Shown here in pieces: positions 23,001-35,264 of a stretch of DNA of 64,000 nucleotides (positions are counted from its first letter, which is position 1; each line of letters opens with the position of its first letter). A model generated the notes under the pieces. The model saw nothing but the letters and a program-made list of their open reading frames with translations. It ran no database searches and had not been told where the DNA came from. The translations under genes were made by a program, and so were the position numbers. This DNA comes from Poa pratensis (Eukaryota > Streptophyta > Magnoliopsida > Poales > Poaceae): contig CAMZMU010000027.1 in assembly GCA_947311845.1 (NCBI GenBank), forward strand, positions 26,337,548 through 26,401,547. Direction: 5' to 3'.

Positions 23001-26000
23001 TGTTTGCTCGATGGCAGGGGATAGAGGAGATCGACGCGAACCTATTGGTGGCGGCGCCGCTCCAAAATGGTCACCGGAGCAAGCACGGCGGCGAGCTCCC
23101 GCGGCGGCCGGAGACGGTGTACGGCGAACTTCCCACCCAACGGAAATTGGACAAATCAAAGTACATGAGGAGGAGCGTATGCTCACCACGAGCACGGGGA
23201 ATGCTCGGCGAAGAACGACGTGGACGGACGGCGACGCATCCGTGGTCGACAGCCGGCGGCCGGAGTTGAAGAAGACTGCGAATTTCTTCCGCTCCCGAGC
23301 TTCCCAGCACGCGCGAGTAGATGAGGAGGATGAGGCAGCCACGGCGGAGCTTCCTGGCTACTTGGAACACCTCGGCGAGGTCGGAATCGACGGCAATCGG
23401 CGGCGGCCCGACGAACTAGGGTTTCGACCCGACAGAAATAGAGAGCACGGGAGAGAGAGAGATGAGTACGGGGAGGAAGAGAACGATGCGGACGTCTCCG
23501 TGGTCTTATCCTCGCGAGCTAGCAGGCAGGGAGGAGGTGGCACGGCGGCGTCGTCCTCTGCCTTCTGGCGGGAGGAAGAAGAAGAAAGAAAAGAAAAGCC
23601 ATTTTCTGAAAAACCCCCTGGACTTTCATGGAATTGCAGAATCAGTGCAAACAGGCCCCTGGCTCCTGTTTTAAATGATTTGAGGACTTGTTTGTGATGA
23701 TTTTAATTACAGAAAAGCCCCTGGTTGTGTAGGGTTACATTATATTTATGATTTCAACTTATAACTTTTAATATTTGATGTATTTTGAATTCATTCCATA
23801 TTTGGAATGAATTTGTGTATATTTAAATTTATTTCCTTTTACAAAATGTGTAGAATTTCAAAAACAAGTTTCTTTTAAACTTGGATTATAAATATTTTGT
23901 GTGTTTTAAATTCATTAACCACTTAAAGTAAATTTGAACATATTTGGAATTATCTCTTTTTAATAAAATTTATAGTTTATAACCTCTTTTCTTATTGTGT
24001 ACTTATATAACAATTGATTTATTTTGTTATGCTTTTTATTTGTGATTTATATTATTTTCAAATACTAAGGATAGTTTCTTCCTTGTCTTCAGCTCCAGAT
24101 AAATATTCAAACTTGTTCTGAGTGCCTTATTGATTTCTGGACAACATCAAATTGTGGTCCAGCAATACAACATGATTTGCTTACTGTGGTGACTACAAAG
24201 AGTATACACAGTATTTCAATTCAAATTCATGCCAAGCACAAAATATGGCCCTAGTGGCTTTGGCTTGTGATACCTGACAATTAAATCATGTGAAAACATG
24301 ATCAAATGTCTGTGGATGCACAAGAGAAGATATCCTGCCTGAAGTCAGGTCTTATGGTAGGATAAATGGGTAAAATGATGAGAACAGAATCTTGCTTAAT
24401 TCCATAGCTCATTCTGATGATCAAAAGGATGATATACTCCTTTGAATAAAATAGATGATCTTGTTTCTGTGGAAGCAAGTTGCTAAAACAATTGCTGACT
24501 AAGTAGTCCATGTGGTTCCATTTACCACAAGTCCAGATTTATCTCCTCTTGAGAATGAATCTTGAATAAGCCAAATGGTCATGATGAACTTGTGAACCCC
24601 TCTCTTATGAGACATGTCCACACTCACAGAATTTGAGAGTTAACTCATGTGATGATTACATATGGATGATGATCATATGGTTTTATGCTTTGGCTTTACT
24701 TTCTCCCTGATAATCATACTCTTGGAGAAATACCATGTATTATCTGTCCTTTTGTTTATTTGTATATGACACTCAATTGTTTGAGCATACAAAAGTGATT
24801 TGTTAACAAGGTTGCAAAGCTTGTCACCCAACTACTTCTATATAACACAAACATTGGAATATCACACTATTTCTTGAGAAATTAATAAGAACATAACAGA
24901 TGCAAGAGTTCCCATTGTCTCTGTGATAGATTGGCATAGCACTACTATGCATATCTAATCAATCCTTCTTCATAATCTTCTTGTTGCTTTACCTCTTTTC
25001 TTGAGATGCTTCCCTGGTTGAATAACTTCAAGAAGATTAGGAGATAAGAAGTTAAGATTCACTAGATAAGGTGAAAAGATCTTTGTTAAGATTTTAGGTA
25101 ATTCAATTTGTCTTTAAGACTAGAATGATTTCCATCTACTAGAGATATGTCTAACATATAAGGTTAGACAAGATGATACCTAAGAATAACTAGATTTATG
25201 TTACACTCCTGAGGTAATGTTTTGATGTAACAAGATATATTCCACTGGGTTTAACAATTTTATCGAGTACCTCTCTACCCAAAAATAGGTTTTAAGCCAA
25301 GATCATCTCAAAGTTTGTAACGCTCAAGTCGATGATCTACTTCAATTCCACCAACTCAAGTGAAACTTCAATCACTTAGTGTTTTAAAATTATTTGCGCG
25401 AAAATTCTTCGGATTTTCTGATGCATGAATGCAATGCACACTTGTGTGTCCACTCTAATTTGGAACTCTAAATCCTGGGATGTTACAACATCTTGTGATT
25501 ACGAAGCTAAATTACTTATTTATGCCAACATATAAACATAATTAAACATTTACAATTGCTAAGTATTTGAAATTACCCTAGCATTTAAAAAAAATTAGTC
25601 AACATTTGGATATAATTCTAACACATTTTCTCTAATTACAGTTAAGAATTCATGGCAACATAGAAACATATTTAAATACTTCAATTTGCTAAATATTCGA
25701 ATATTTTCTAAAATATATGAAAAATGCTGAGAAAAAATCAACCCTAACTATGTATGGCAAAACACAAAACATATTTCAACAATTCAAAATGATCAATATT
25801 AAGATGCAATATAAATGAACTTTCTCGAATTGTGGACTCGAATCCAAAATATACGCATTAGCACTAACTACGTACTTAAATTAAATATTTTTTGGAAAAT
25901 AGAAGTATATTTGGTTATTCAAATTGCTAGAATATTGGACGTACTACAAAATATGTAGACATGCTCACAAAAATAAATGATACTTATTAATGCCAAAATA

Positions 26001-27120
26001 CAAACATATTTAAACAACTCAAAATTACAAAAAATAATTCACAAAAATCACAAAAGTAAATGCTAATTAATTATAGCAAAACAAAAAACATGTTTACACA
26101 TCTCAATTTGGTAAAAATTTAGAAAAATTCCATATACACTTGCTCCAATTAGATGGAGTTGAATTTAAAAAAATTCACTAGCTATGGAATCCAAATGAAT
26201 AAATGTGCATTTCCACCCATTATAGACTTAATTTAATAATTAATAATTTTTCAACATTTCAAATTGCTTAAAAAATTGGAGATACTCTAAAATATATCAA
26301 TATGCTCACAAAAAAATGCCAACTATTTACAGAAAAAATGTTGGAACATTTTGAATTGGTGAATATTTGAATAAAAACCAAATGCACTCCCCATAATTAT
26401 GTAGAGTTGAATTTAACAAATGCTCACACTACGTATTCCCTCTGATTATGGACTCTAATTGAACATTCAATTAGGCAAAATATTTGCAAAATAAATAAAT
26501 TAACTTCCTCTAAATATGAAATTCAGATGCATTTCCTCAAATTATATATTGACTTTGCTAAATGCTCATATAATGCACATCTTGTGATTACGAAGCTAAA
26601 TTAATTATTTATGCCAACATATAAACATAATCAAATATTCAAATTTGCTAAGTATTTGAAATTACCCTAGCATCTACAAAAAAAATTAAATTGGTCAACA
26701 TTTGGATATAATTGTGACACATTTTCTCTAATTATAGTTAAGAATTCATGGCAACATAGAAACATATTTAAATACTTCAATTTGCTAAATATTCGGATAT
26801 TCCCTAAACTATATAAAAAATGCTCGGAAAAAATCAACACTAACTATGTATGGCAAAACACAAAATATATTTCAACAATACAAAATGGTCAATATTAAGA
26901 TGCAAACGAACTTTCCCGAATTGTGGACTCGAATCCAAAAAATATGCATTAGCACTAACTATGTACTTAAATTAAATATTATTTGGAAAATATAAGTATA
27001 TTTGGATATTTCAAATTGCTAGAATATTGGACGTACTACAAAATATATGGACATGCTCACAAAAATAAATGATACTTATTAATGCCAAAATATAAACATA
27101 TTAAAACAATTTAAATTTAT
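20073..27120. repeat. AT-rich tandem duplication split by a 5.3-kb insertion
   Basis: Copy 1 is 20073-20157 continued at 25493-26496; copy 2 is 26497 to about 27120. Shared landmarks are CTTCCTCTAAATATGAAATT at each start and CTTGTGATTACGAAGCTAAA in each body. The large insertion lies only in copy 1, so it came after the duplication. Nothing coding is seen. The composition suggests the AT-rich interior of a Helitron ending at 27174. Confidence 0.7.
20158..25487. mobile_element. 5.33-kb insertion with TG...CA ends, probable large solo LTR
   Basis: Starts TGTAGTAACCCAG and ends CTGGGATGTTACA (imperfect inverted ends), with an exact 5-bp duplication ACATC on both sides (20153-20157 and 25488-25492). 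The 5-bp duplication and TG/CA ends are LTR-retrotransposon hallmarks. No second copy of either terminus and no gag-pol is visible inside, so one very long solo LTR fits best, of the size known for Sukkula-type LARD elements; the family is not established. A GC-rich island at 23000-23700 holds overlapping ORFs (plus 23011-23697, 228 aa, charged and low-complexity) that match no family I know. Confidence 0.62.
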
Positions 27121-27143
27121 AAAAAAATACAAACTAACAAAAA

Positions 27144-27174
27144 CGCGGCGTGACGCCACGCAAAATTCCACTAG
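27144..27174 (+). mobile_element. Helitron-like 3' terminus
   Basis: A 5-bp stem hairpin (GCGTG-ACGC-CACGC, 27148-27161), nine AT-rich bases, then CTAG (27171-27174) followed by T: the standard Helitron 3' end. It would close the AT-rich region to its left, but no matching 5' end was identified with confidence. Confidence 0.5.
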
Positions 27175-27222
27175 TAACTCATAACTGGAATGCAAGTGAC
27201 TGACCGTGTTTTTCATTCTTAG

Positions 27223-27330
27223 CTGGAGTCCACATGGAATGCATGGTCAGCTCCAGCGACAGATAGCTCCGGCAACGACGACGTCCCGTTGCCTAACCAG
27301 ATTATTAACGAGTTACAACTTCATATGTAA
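27223..27330 (+). pseudogene. Orphan terminal-exon-like ORF
   Basis: After a pyrimidine-rich tract and TTCTTAG at 27216-27222, an open frame of 35 codons (LESTWNAWSAPATD... to NELQLHM) ends in TAA. It looks like the last exon of a gene whose other exons are not adjacent. Not recognised. Confidence 0.3.
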
Positions 27331-27657
27331 TTTTGTCCGTAAAGGCGAAATGGAAGTAGCTATGTGTGCCCGATTGCCCAAAGGATTGTTGTAAGTATGC
27401 ACAAACGGCAGGGGGAGGAGTATGATGCATGAGGACCGAAAAAGCAAAGTGTAGCCTTTTTTTTAAATTGAAAACGATATTTTTAAAGTTTTTTTTAAAA
27501 AAAAAATCTAAATGTCAATAGTGATGAATTGTACCAACATGCAAATTCTCAACTCGAAGCAACTTGTATTTGAAGCCAGACAAAACTGACAAATTTCCGA
27601 GGATTCAAATGTTGTCACTGTTCACTATTTCAGATGTGAACACAGCTTACAATACAA

Positions 27658-30600
27658 CTAGGTAATCTGCCCGTGCGTTGCAACGGGGACATAAATATTC
27701 TAGTGATCCAACACTAATTATGTCATATAATTTTAGAATTCTCGTACACATCAAGTGTCATTGTCAAATATATAATGCTCGTGTGTTTCCATGGTCCAGG
27801 TATATAGGAAAGATGGCCACTAATATTTTCATTTCACATGACTCAGACATCATATGCATAGAAAACAATGACCTAGCAAATAATCTCTTATTAACTAATT
27901 TGATATTGAACTCAACATAAGTACAATATCAGAATACATTATATTCAGTTCCATGTTTGTATACCAGACACGTTTTATCTTATTCAGGTATGACTAATAC
28001 AATATGAAAATCTATGCTCGATTTATAATAATGACAACTTAGGTTAACGAAGCAAATCAATAATCAAATACTAAGACTGAAGATGTTACATCGCCAAGTT
28101 CTCATCTATTTCCACTTATGCACCCAAGACATGCAACTCGAACAATCTTTTGTATTAACCTTGTTCTATCTCTGTCCCATTTGCACCATGTAATAACAGG
28201 AGCTTAATAACACAATCTCCCCAGTCAATACCATTACATACGTCTACTTTCCTCCTCTGCGCCTACTTTCCGCCTCTTCTTCCCACAATCTGGAGCATTT
28301 GAAATCTTTGTCAGATGGTCTCGGTACATGATATGGATTCCTGCCATCTCGTGTCTTTCACCCTTGCCTTTTTTTTGAAGCGCGACTTAGGGCAAACTCC
28401 CCACACCATTTTCCATTTTCTATTAACCAAGTCTCAAAACTGTACAAACAAGAAAGAACTACTTTACCCCCTTCCTTATCCCCTAGCTCCCAGGCGATAA
28501 GAAAGGCGACCGGCGTTCTCCCGTTCTCCGCCGCCGGGGACTGGGGTTCCCCTCCCCTCCGCTCATCGCTCCGGCGACGGGAGGGTGGGGGAACCTCGGA
28601 TCTACCGGTCTGGCGTGTAAATAGTCGGCGTAGGGTTTGTGGCGGGGGCGCTCTGAGGGTGGCGGCGCCGTCGTCTTCAATAACTTCCTCCCAGCTCCAG
28701 CCCCGTCTCGGCGGAGACGCCGAGGAGCTTTTGGGAGGTCTTTGTCTGGGCGGTGCGGTTGAGGTGGCTGCGGCTGCATCGTCGGGGACTTTTGGTCCTA
28801 CAGCTTTGTCGCCGCTTCGATGGAGGCTTCTTCGTCGCCATCGAGAAGCTTGTGAGGTTCGTCGGTCGCTCTCTCCCATCTGTGCTTCTCCGGCGGCCGT
28901 GGTGGCGAGGGGAGGAGGTGGTGGGTGTCGGCGATCTGGTTTTGGTGCTGGTGGTGTTGGTCCTCTTCGACGGAGTCGCTCTGGCCGGCCGTGGCGGCGA
29001 GGGGAGGGGCCGTCTGGAGGTTGCTGGGTCTGCTTCGGGGGTCGCCTGGTCGGCGTGAAGCTGAAGCTCTGACCGGCGTTGGTCCTTGCTGGAGAGGGTT
29101 GCAGAGATGGGGAGGTTGGTGGCTGCTGCTTCGGGTGTGCCTGCTCTGCTGGTGCTCGTCGGAGTTGGGGCTGGAGAAGAGGTGGCCTTGCTGTGCTCGT
29201 TCACTGGTTCATGATCCCGTTGCTTGCGGCAGGTGGTTTTTGCAGCTTTCAACATGGTTGGAGGTCTTCTCTCCTCTCGTTTTCGGTGGTGGTGTTCTTG
29301 GCGGTTCTGCAGTTCTTGATCCTCTTGTGCTGCTGGTTTGTTGCTTTGGTTTCCGCTGTTTTAGTGTTCGTGTGTTCATGCTTGTAATATGTATCTTTGA
29401 TTGAATACACGGGTGCTTCCAAGCTTCAAAAAAAAAAAGAACAAAAAGCGAGCTACTAAATATAAACAAACTAAAAAGGATATACCTAAAAAAAAGTCAA
29501 CAAAAATGTACAACCGTAGCCAAAAACTGCCAGCATTTCCGGCCTTACCCTGAGCCTCAGGAAGGTCTTATCATGAATGAAGCTGCCCTTCCATCTGTCT
29601 GATTGGTCTTCGATCCTGGGAACTGCTCCAATCCTCCTGCCTATCAAGGCTTAGTGAAGGCTAGAAATCCAAGACAACAAGCTGCCGTGATGTTTTCTCT
29701 TAATTCTGTACTGCAAGAGCTTCATATCATGAATGAAGTTACATTTCCACTTTGCAAAAGTTGGAATTTCATGCTGGAATATCTTCCCGTTCCTAAGTTT
29801 CCAGATGTGCCAGCAAGCCGTTATCAATACTTCCATGAAGAAGGGTTTACCAAATTCTTTTTTAGCTGCCGAAATAGCTGCTTGCATCTCATCACTTGCA
29901 GACCAATCAGTCTATAAGTAGTTCCAAATCCTACAGCTGAAAGTGCAAGAGAAAAATAGATGAAATCTGTCCTCATAAGATCTTGTGACGCACAGCACAC
30001 AATGGGTGTCATCTGTCACATTCCAATGTCTTCGCTTCAGCATATCCCTAGTGTTTAATCTGTCAGAAACAAGCAACCATGCAAACATTTTTGTGTTTCC
30101 TAATATCCTTTTGTGGTGGACACACATCTTCCTATCCAAGAGCAGACATGATTGCACTTGCCGGATATTACAAACACATATATGACTCTCTTTGGAAAAA
30201 TAAGATCGAGTAACTTACCTAAATTAATCTTGCTCAAATCCACTTTATTTTAGGTGAAATAAGACCGCAACAGGACTGAATATTTATCGAAGAAGCAACC
30301 AGCTGAAAATTTACAGACGTAAAAAAATAGCTGTACTAAACAAACTGTACTACGCTGTAAAAAAAGCATGGCCATAAACTACAACATGAAGACTGACCTT
30401 CCGAAAGTATGGACTGATCCAAGGTATTTGCATAGTGAAGAGGCATCATACAGATTTTGAAGAGGTTTGAGAAGATTAAGTAGGACGAGTCTATATGTGC
30501 AACTGAGTTGCCTGTATGTTTAAACTGGCATCAAAGAGTGAAATCAATTACCACATTAAGGACCATAGGCCCTCTAGGACCAGCCGAAAGAATGAATCAC

Positions 30601-31932
30601 CATGCACAATAATAACCTTATCGCTGCCGTTCACCACTGCAAATGGATCCACCATACACAACAAGGTCAGCAACTCCCTGCTTCACACGTTAGCTTTGCT
30701 TCTTGGTCTGCTTGGGTCTTTTTTGCTTCTAATTCAGCCTGAGATACCTTCTGACCATGTTCTTCTGGGTATTTTTCTTCAGGTCACAACCACACTATAT
30801 CATGGCCCTACAGCATACTGAAAAGAAGTACATCAGAACAGAGGCATACCAGTTTGGTAAAATAAATTGTTTAGCACAATATTCAGCCCATGGTAATCAC
30901 AACAACCTCAATTGGAGAGTGCAAGGGAGGGAGGGAGACGACCTGAAAGCATGTTGCCCAGACATGGTGAATTAGTGATGGCCTAGCGAGGTTGTGGCTG
31001 TCGAACTACCATGCCTTCAGTCCTTGTCCTTCTGCACTATCTCATCTCCTTACCTGCAGGATTCATAAAATCTGAGAGGAAAATGCAAAGAGAGGAACAC
31101 AAACGTGCGGTCGTTGCCTCGGTGCTTCCCGTCGGTGTCCGGTGCGTCTTCTATTGGCCACGCGTGGCCTAGATCTGTCGCGCGTGGGACGAGCTCCCCT
31201 CTTCCGCTAGCGGCTCTCCCCTTCCTCCATGGGTATAGGCCCCGGCGAGCAGGACGCCGGATCCAACGCACGGCTGGTGACGAGAAGTGGCGTGGAGAGG
31301 ACAGGGTGGTTACTTCGTGGATTCCCGCCGTCGGTCGTTGTGCCTGCGCCCCCCGTCGGTCGCGACGAACAGCAGGGCCGGGGCTTGGGGTCCAGGATTC
31401 GGCGGCCAGGTGCTCCATGCCCCTTCTTTCCCCTTAGATGCACGCATCTAGGGTCAGCGGCGGCCCTCTGGAAGCTTGGATACGCCGCAGATGCTGTGTT
31501 GAGGTGGTGCCGGAGCACGGGACGGCATTGTGGCACGCTAGAGGATGAGGGCATCAAGCGAGGGAGGAGGGCATATCAATGGCGACCTCAAGGCGGAGGC
31601 CGCGGGCGAGGAGCGCGTAGGAGAGCTTCAATGGCTACCTCAAGGAGGAGGCCGTGCTCTGCTCCGGAACCCTAGCCTCTTGCGGAGCTTCGGTTTGGGG
31701 ACTGCTACCAGGCGGCGGCGGCAGCGTTCCGGCGGCGGCGGCGTTCCGCGTGGAGGCATGGGGAGCGAGCTATGTTTTGGATCGATGCGTTGACTCGGGA
31801 ACGAACACAGCGTCCTTTCACCTATGGAGCGCGGGTTGATTTTCAGATTGCTTAGGGGTGTTTGTGCAAAATAGCCCGACGTACGACGGACGACGGCAGG
31901 AGACAGGACACTGCATATTTTTATAGTAGAGA
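27658..31932 (-). mobile_element. Helitron, 4.3 kb, minus strand, with captured sequence
   Basis: The minus-strand 5' end TCTCTACTATAAAAATATGC starts at 31932 after an A. The 3' end has hairpin CCCGT...ACGGG and ends CTAG (27661-27658) followed by T. No Rep/helicase is seen. Inside are a LINE zinc-finger fragment (about 29640-30160), a GC-rich block 28500-29440 that ends in an A-run (29428-29438) and looks retroposed on the plus strand, and a GC-rich segment 31100-31850 with overlapping ORFs of no recognisable family. Confidence 0.75.
29640..30160 (-). pseudogene. LINE reverse-transcriptase C-terminal fragment (zf-RVT)
   Basis: The minus strand reads MFAWLLVSDRLNTRDMLKRR with Cys/His spacing (CVLC...H...F.C) typical of the zinc-binding domain after plant LINE reverse transcriptase. 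A single in-frame TAG at the WNYL position precedes the tail ACWHIWKLRNGKIFQ. Non-functional; carried inside the Helitron. Confidence 0.72.
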
Positions 31933-33040
31933 TACATTTCGAGTCAAATATTTGCACAATGATAAAAAGCATCAGGGCCCACATCTAGAATTTTTATTAG
32001 ATTTTTCTGAAACTTCAAAATATCGTTTAGTTATTATTTTTAAATAAATGACTACATATAGCTTGGGTTGAAAACAACACTCGCATGAGGACCCCTTCCT
32101 AAACATATTACTCTGTGCATTTGTGCATTAAAGCGACACAGAATAGATGTACGTGTAATGAACTAATGAGTAATGACCACTGTAAGACATGTAGGTCTGC
32201 GGAACCGCAGCGAGCATCGTAGACCAGCCCATAGCCAGTACCCTTCCTCTTTTAACAACACAAGGAACAAGAATCGTCTCTGAGAGATTCCGAACACCTC
32301 TTTCACTTGAATCAATAGCTATATTGCAGTGAAAGTCTACCATAGATACTGAGCCAGCAGATATATCTCTGTTGGTAGAAAAACCTTGACCTTCACATTT
32401 GGAACCACAGAGTTGCATCCGCCAGGAGAAGTAACTAATGTTGTTGATGTTTAAAATTTCACAGTTGTCAGCACAATCATCAGAAGGTATTACGAATCCT
32501 GAGCACACACATATCCTCCTTTCCTCCTCCTTTCATCGGAAAAGGAAGACATGCTGACAACAAACCGTGAAGCTAGCACAGCAACTTTCCGAGCTTTGTA
32601 ACTCCGGGTACTACCATCATCAACGTCGCAGAAAGCACTCTCCATTGTAAGGATGCATATCTCATACTGCCTTTGAACTTCTTTAGCAAACCACTCCTTT
32701 GTATCAGCAGCGACAACAATAGCACGCCTCAGTTTCATGCCTAATTTGTCCAAAAAATTGTCCGCAGCAGTAGGCTTAGGCGTTATCAAAACTACTATTT
32801 ACTAGCTGAATGCACGTACGTTGCCACGGAACAACAAAAATAATTGTAACTCTCTCCACAACTGAAAAGTTAACCGTGTATATGTGGTAGTATGTATGCC
32901 TGTAGGTGATATTTGACCTATCAATCAAAAATAAAATGTGCGCGAGAAATGGTATGAAATTTTCAAGCTAAGAGTATCTTTGGCAGCTTGTCTAAATTTG
33001 GTCATATGAATTTTCATACATACAATGGTCTAAAAACATC

Positions 33041-33057
33041 CTCTCTCTCTCTCTCTC
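33041..33057. repeat. CT microsatellite
   Basis: Pure CT run inside the 1.6-kb Helitron. Confidence 0.8.
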
Positions 33058-34317
33058 AGCCTTCCAGTTTTTAGCAGATTGTCTATGTGCACAATTATTT
33101 ATTTTTTCCCTCCTATATTTTAGTAGTAGAACTATATTATCTATAAGGAATATGCCCAACCTACTATGATATGAAAAACAATAATACTAAGTTAGAGCAT
33201 GGAAAATTTCTCTTTATCCATGTCACACACAGAGATACACGTACACAAGTAGTACCATCCAGTACACAATACAGATGGGGGTGCTCCTAGATCTTTCTGC
33301 CTCTCCCCTCATCCAGTTACTTCTCGAAATTGCTGAAGACAACAGATACTACATAAAACCGCAGTAGCAGCACACTCATGTGAAATTTGAGCTCCAAATC
33401 GAAGTACCAAACTACCAAACTCCTCTTGATTATTCTCCACCTCCGCTGCCTAGCTCCAATCCCCACCAACCCGCACCCTCTTCTGCTTCTACACCGACGG
33501 GTGCAGCCCAGTACCATTCACATATACCACCAGGCCTGACGCCTCCCAGCGGAGGAGCACCTCGGGTTGCTGCAGTCTGACGCGTTGCCCCAGCCATCCG
33601 CCTCTGAATAGCACTGCTTCCTGATCGGACTCGACGCCTCCATGCCATCGTGAAGAAAACCACGAGATCCGGCGGCAACAGAGAAAACAAAAGATGCAAC
33701 GGCGGTGGCACACGGTTGGGCGACGGAACATAGGGCCCAAGACGGAGAGGAGTTCTGAGGAAGGTATGTCCTCTCACTGGGACCATGGAAGGATCCTCAG
33801 CAGCGTGGGGGAGGCCTGGGGACAAAGGCGGCGGCGCTCGGCCAGAGGTGAGAATAGGAAGACGATTCGCTGGATTACGTGCGTCCCAGCAAGGTTCCTT
33901 CAAGGAGGAGGTTCAAGATGGCGAGGCATAGCTCCTGGCATGGAGTCCACCGCCGCTTCCCCAAGGTCGCTGGCCCGCACAGGTTCGGAGCAAGGGTGAG
34001 GTCCAGCCCACTTGTTCGTCGGCGCACAGGTTCGGAGCAAGGGCGACGCTGCGCTTGGGTGAGCTGCCGTGCTGCGCTCTTCTTGGCTCAGGGAGGCGAG
34101 GGCGGCGCTCGCCGGTTGAGCGGGACGAAGGGGAGGGGATTTCTGTATGGAAAGAATCGATGGCATGTTGCCTTTTCCACTTTTCCTGCCTTTCCTGCCT
34201 ATCTAATACGAATCGTTATTTTCACTTGGCGGTGGCAGTACTATAATATCTCTTAAAACGCAGGGGCAAAATTGGAAATTGAAAATAACGTACCATCACC
34301 TGAAGCCATATTATATA

Positions 34318-34370
34318 CTCCCTCCATTCGGAAAAGGATGTAGACCACATCCTTTTCCGAATGGAGGGAG
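34318..34370. mobile_element. 53-bp near-perfect palindrome, minimal Stowaway
   Basis: CTCCCTCCATTCGGAAAAGG on the left is the exact inverse of the right end, with a central loop of about 5 bp, flanked by TA (34316-34317, 34371-34372). It is two Stowaway ends with almost no interior, placed nine bases inside the 5' end of the Helitron. Confidence 0.82.
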
Positions 34371-35264
34371 TAGTAGAGATCCTTGTTTCATGAGAAACCT
34401 CTTTCGCGATGTCTTTTCCTAGATCTTGAGTAGTAGGCACAGTATCGGCTGATGGCGGTACTTGTCTATTTTGCGATGAACAATATTCATTTTCATTATC
34501 TTCATGGGCCTTCTCCACCCTACCTGAGAAGTCACCTGAGTCATTGAATCGCAGCAGACCCTCATCGTCCCGCGTTAACAGGTGGCTTCTCTTGTGATGG
34601 TGCTGCTGGTTGTCGAAAGATCGTGTACATCCGCTGCGGCTTACAGGCATGGGGTTACGACAGCGGGAGGAAGGTGACGAGTCCCGAGATCGCTTGCCTC
34701 CAGATGAAGATCTGTTGCGGCTTCCAGGCATGGGGATACGATAGCGGGAGGATGGTGATGCGCCCCGAGATCTCTTGCCTCCTCCCATATTTGGCTTGCC
34801 GCGGACGAACAGGAGGAGATCAGGCGGCGAAGAGTCGGACCGAGGAAACTAGAGGGCCACTAGATGGACAAGATGTGTGTGCCGGTGGCGATGAGGAGAT
34901 CCAACGATGGGCGCGGGAGGAAGCTTGGACCCGAGCTCCGGCGTGGAGGGGCCGAAACCCCGCAAGGAGCAGGCCAATGTCGCAAGAGCCGACAACGTGA
35001 ATGGGTCTGGTCCGGATAATGGGCGGGCCCGTTTAAGCGGTCTTTCCTTTGTCTTTTTCTACTATTTTCTTTTTTACTTTCTGTTTCTTTTAAATTCTAT
35101 TTTTCCTTTTTTTACTTTTCTGTTTTATAGTTAAAAAATCCATAGTCATGTTCACGGTTTTGAAAATGGTTGCTCATAATATAGAAAATGTTCACAATCT
35201 TTAAAAAAAATGTTTACGGGGTTCAAAAAATGTTCACGAGTTTAAGTAAAATTCTTTTATACAA

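Larger units (their letters stand above)
32802..34379 (-). mobile_element. Helitron, 1.6 kb, minus strand
   Basis: The minus-strand 5' end TCTCTACTA starts at 34379 after an A. The 3' end reads CCGTGGCAACGTACGTGC, then CTAG (32805-32802) followed by T. Non-autonomous. GC-rich ORFs at 33430-33903 are unassigned. A 53-bp palindrome is inserted next to its 5' end. Confidence 0.75.
32128..34788 (-). pseudogene. Unrecognised gene interrupted by a Helitron
   Basis: From ATG 34788 the minus strand encodes an Arg/Ser-rich N-terminus with a near-duplicate unit (GGKRSRGASPSSRYR and GGKRSRDSSPSSRCR, about 72 bp each at DNA level), then an acidic stretch to KEVSHETR at 34381. A Helitron (32802-34379) follows, and then 32490-32789 encodes DNFLDKLGMKLRRAIVVAAD and CILTMESAFCDVDD. 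A different frame continues to 32128 (MCSGFVIPSDDC, MVDFHCNIAIDS). The frames on either side of the Helitron do not join directly, so either an intron boundary was there or further damage occurred. No domain is recognised; linking the two parts as one gene is inference. Confidence 0.4.

Noticed and set aside
20158..25487. TIR DNA transposon rather than LTR
   Set aside because: The inverted ends are only 13 bp and imperfect, while the 5-bp duplication with TG/CA ends fits an LTR better; kept as LTR-like with moderate confidence.
28358..29072. Overlapping ORFs of 173 and 137 codons
   Set aside because: Both strands are open in a GC-rich, low-complexity block ending in an A-run; more likely retroposed non-coding sequence or a LINE leader inside the Helitron than a gene.
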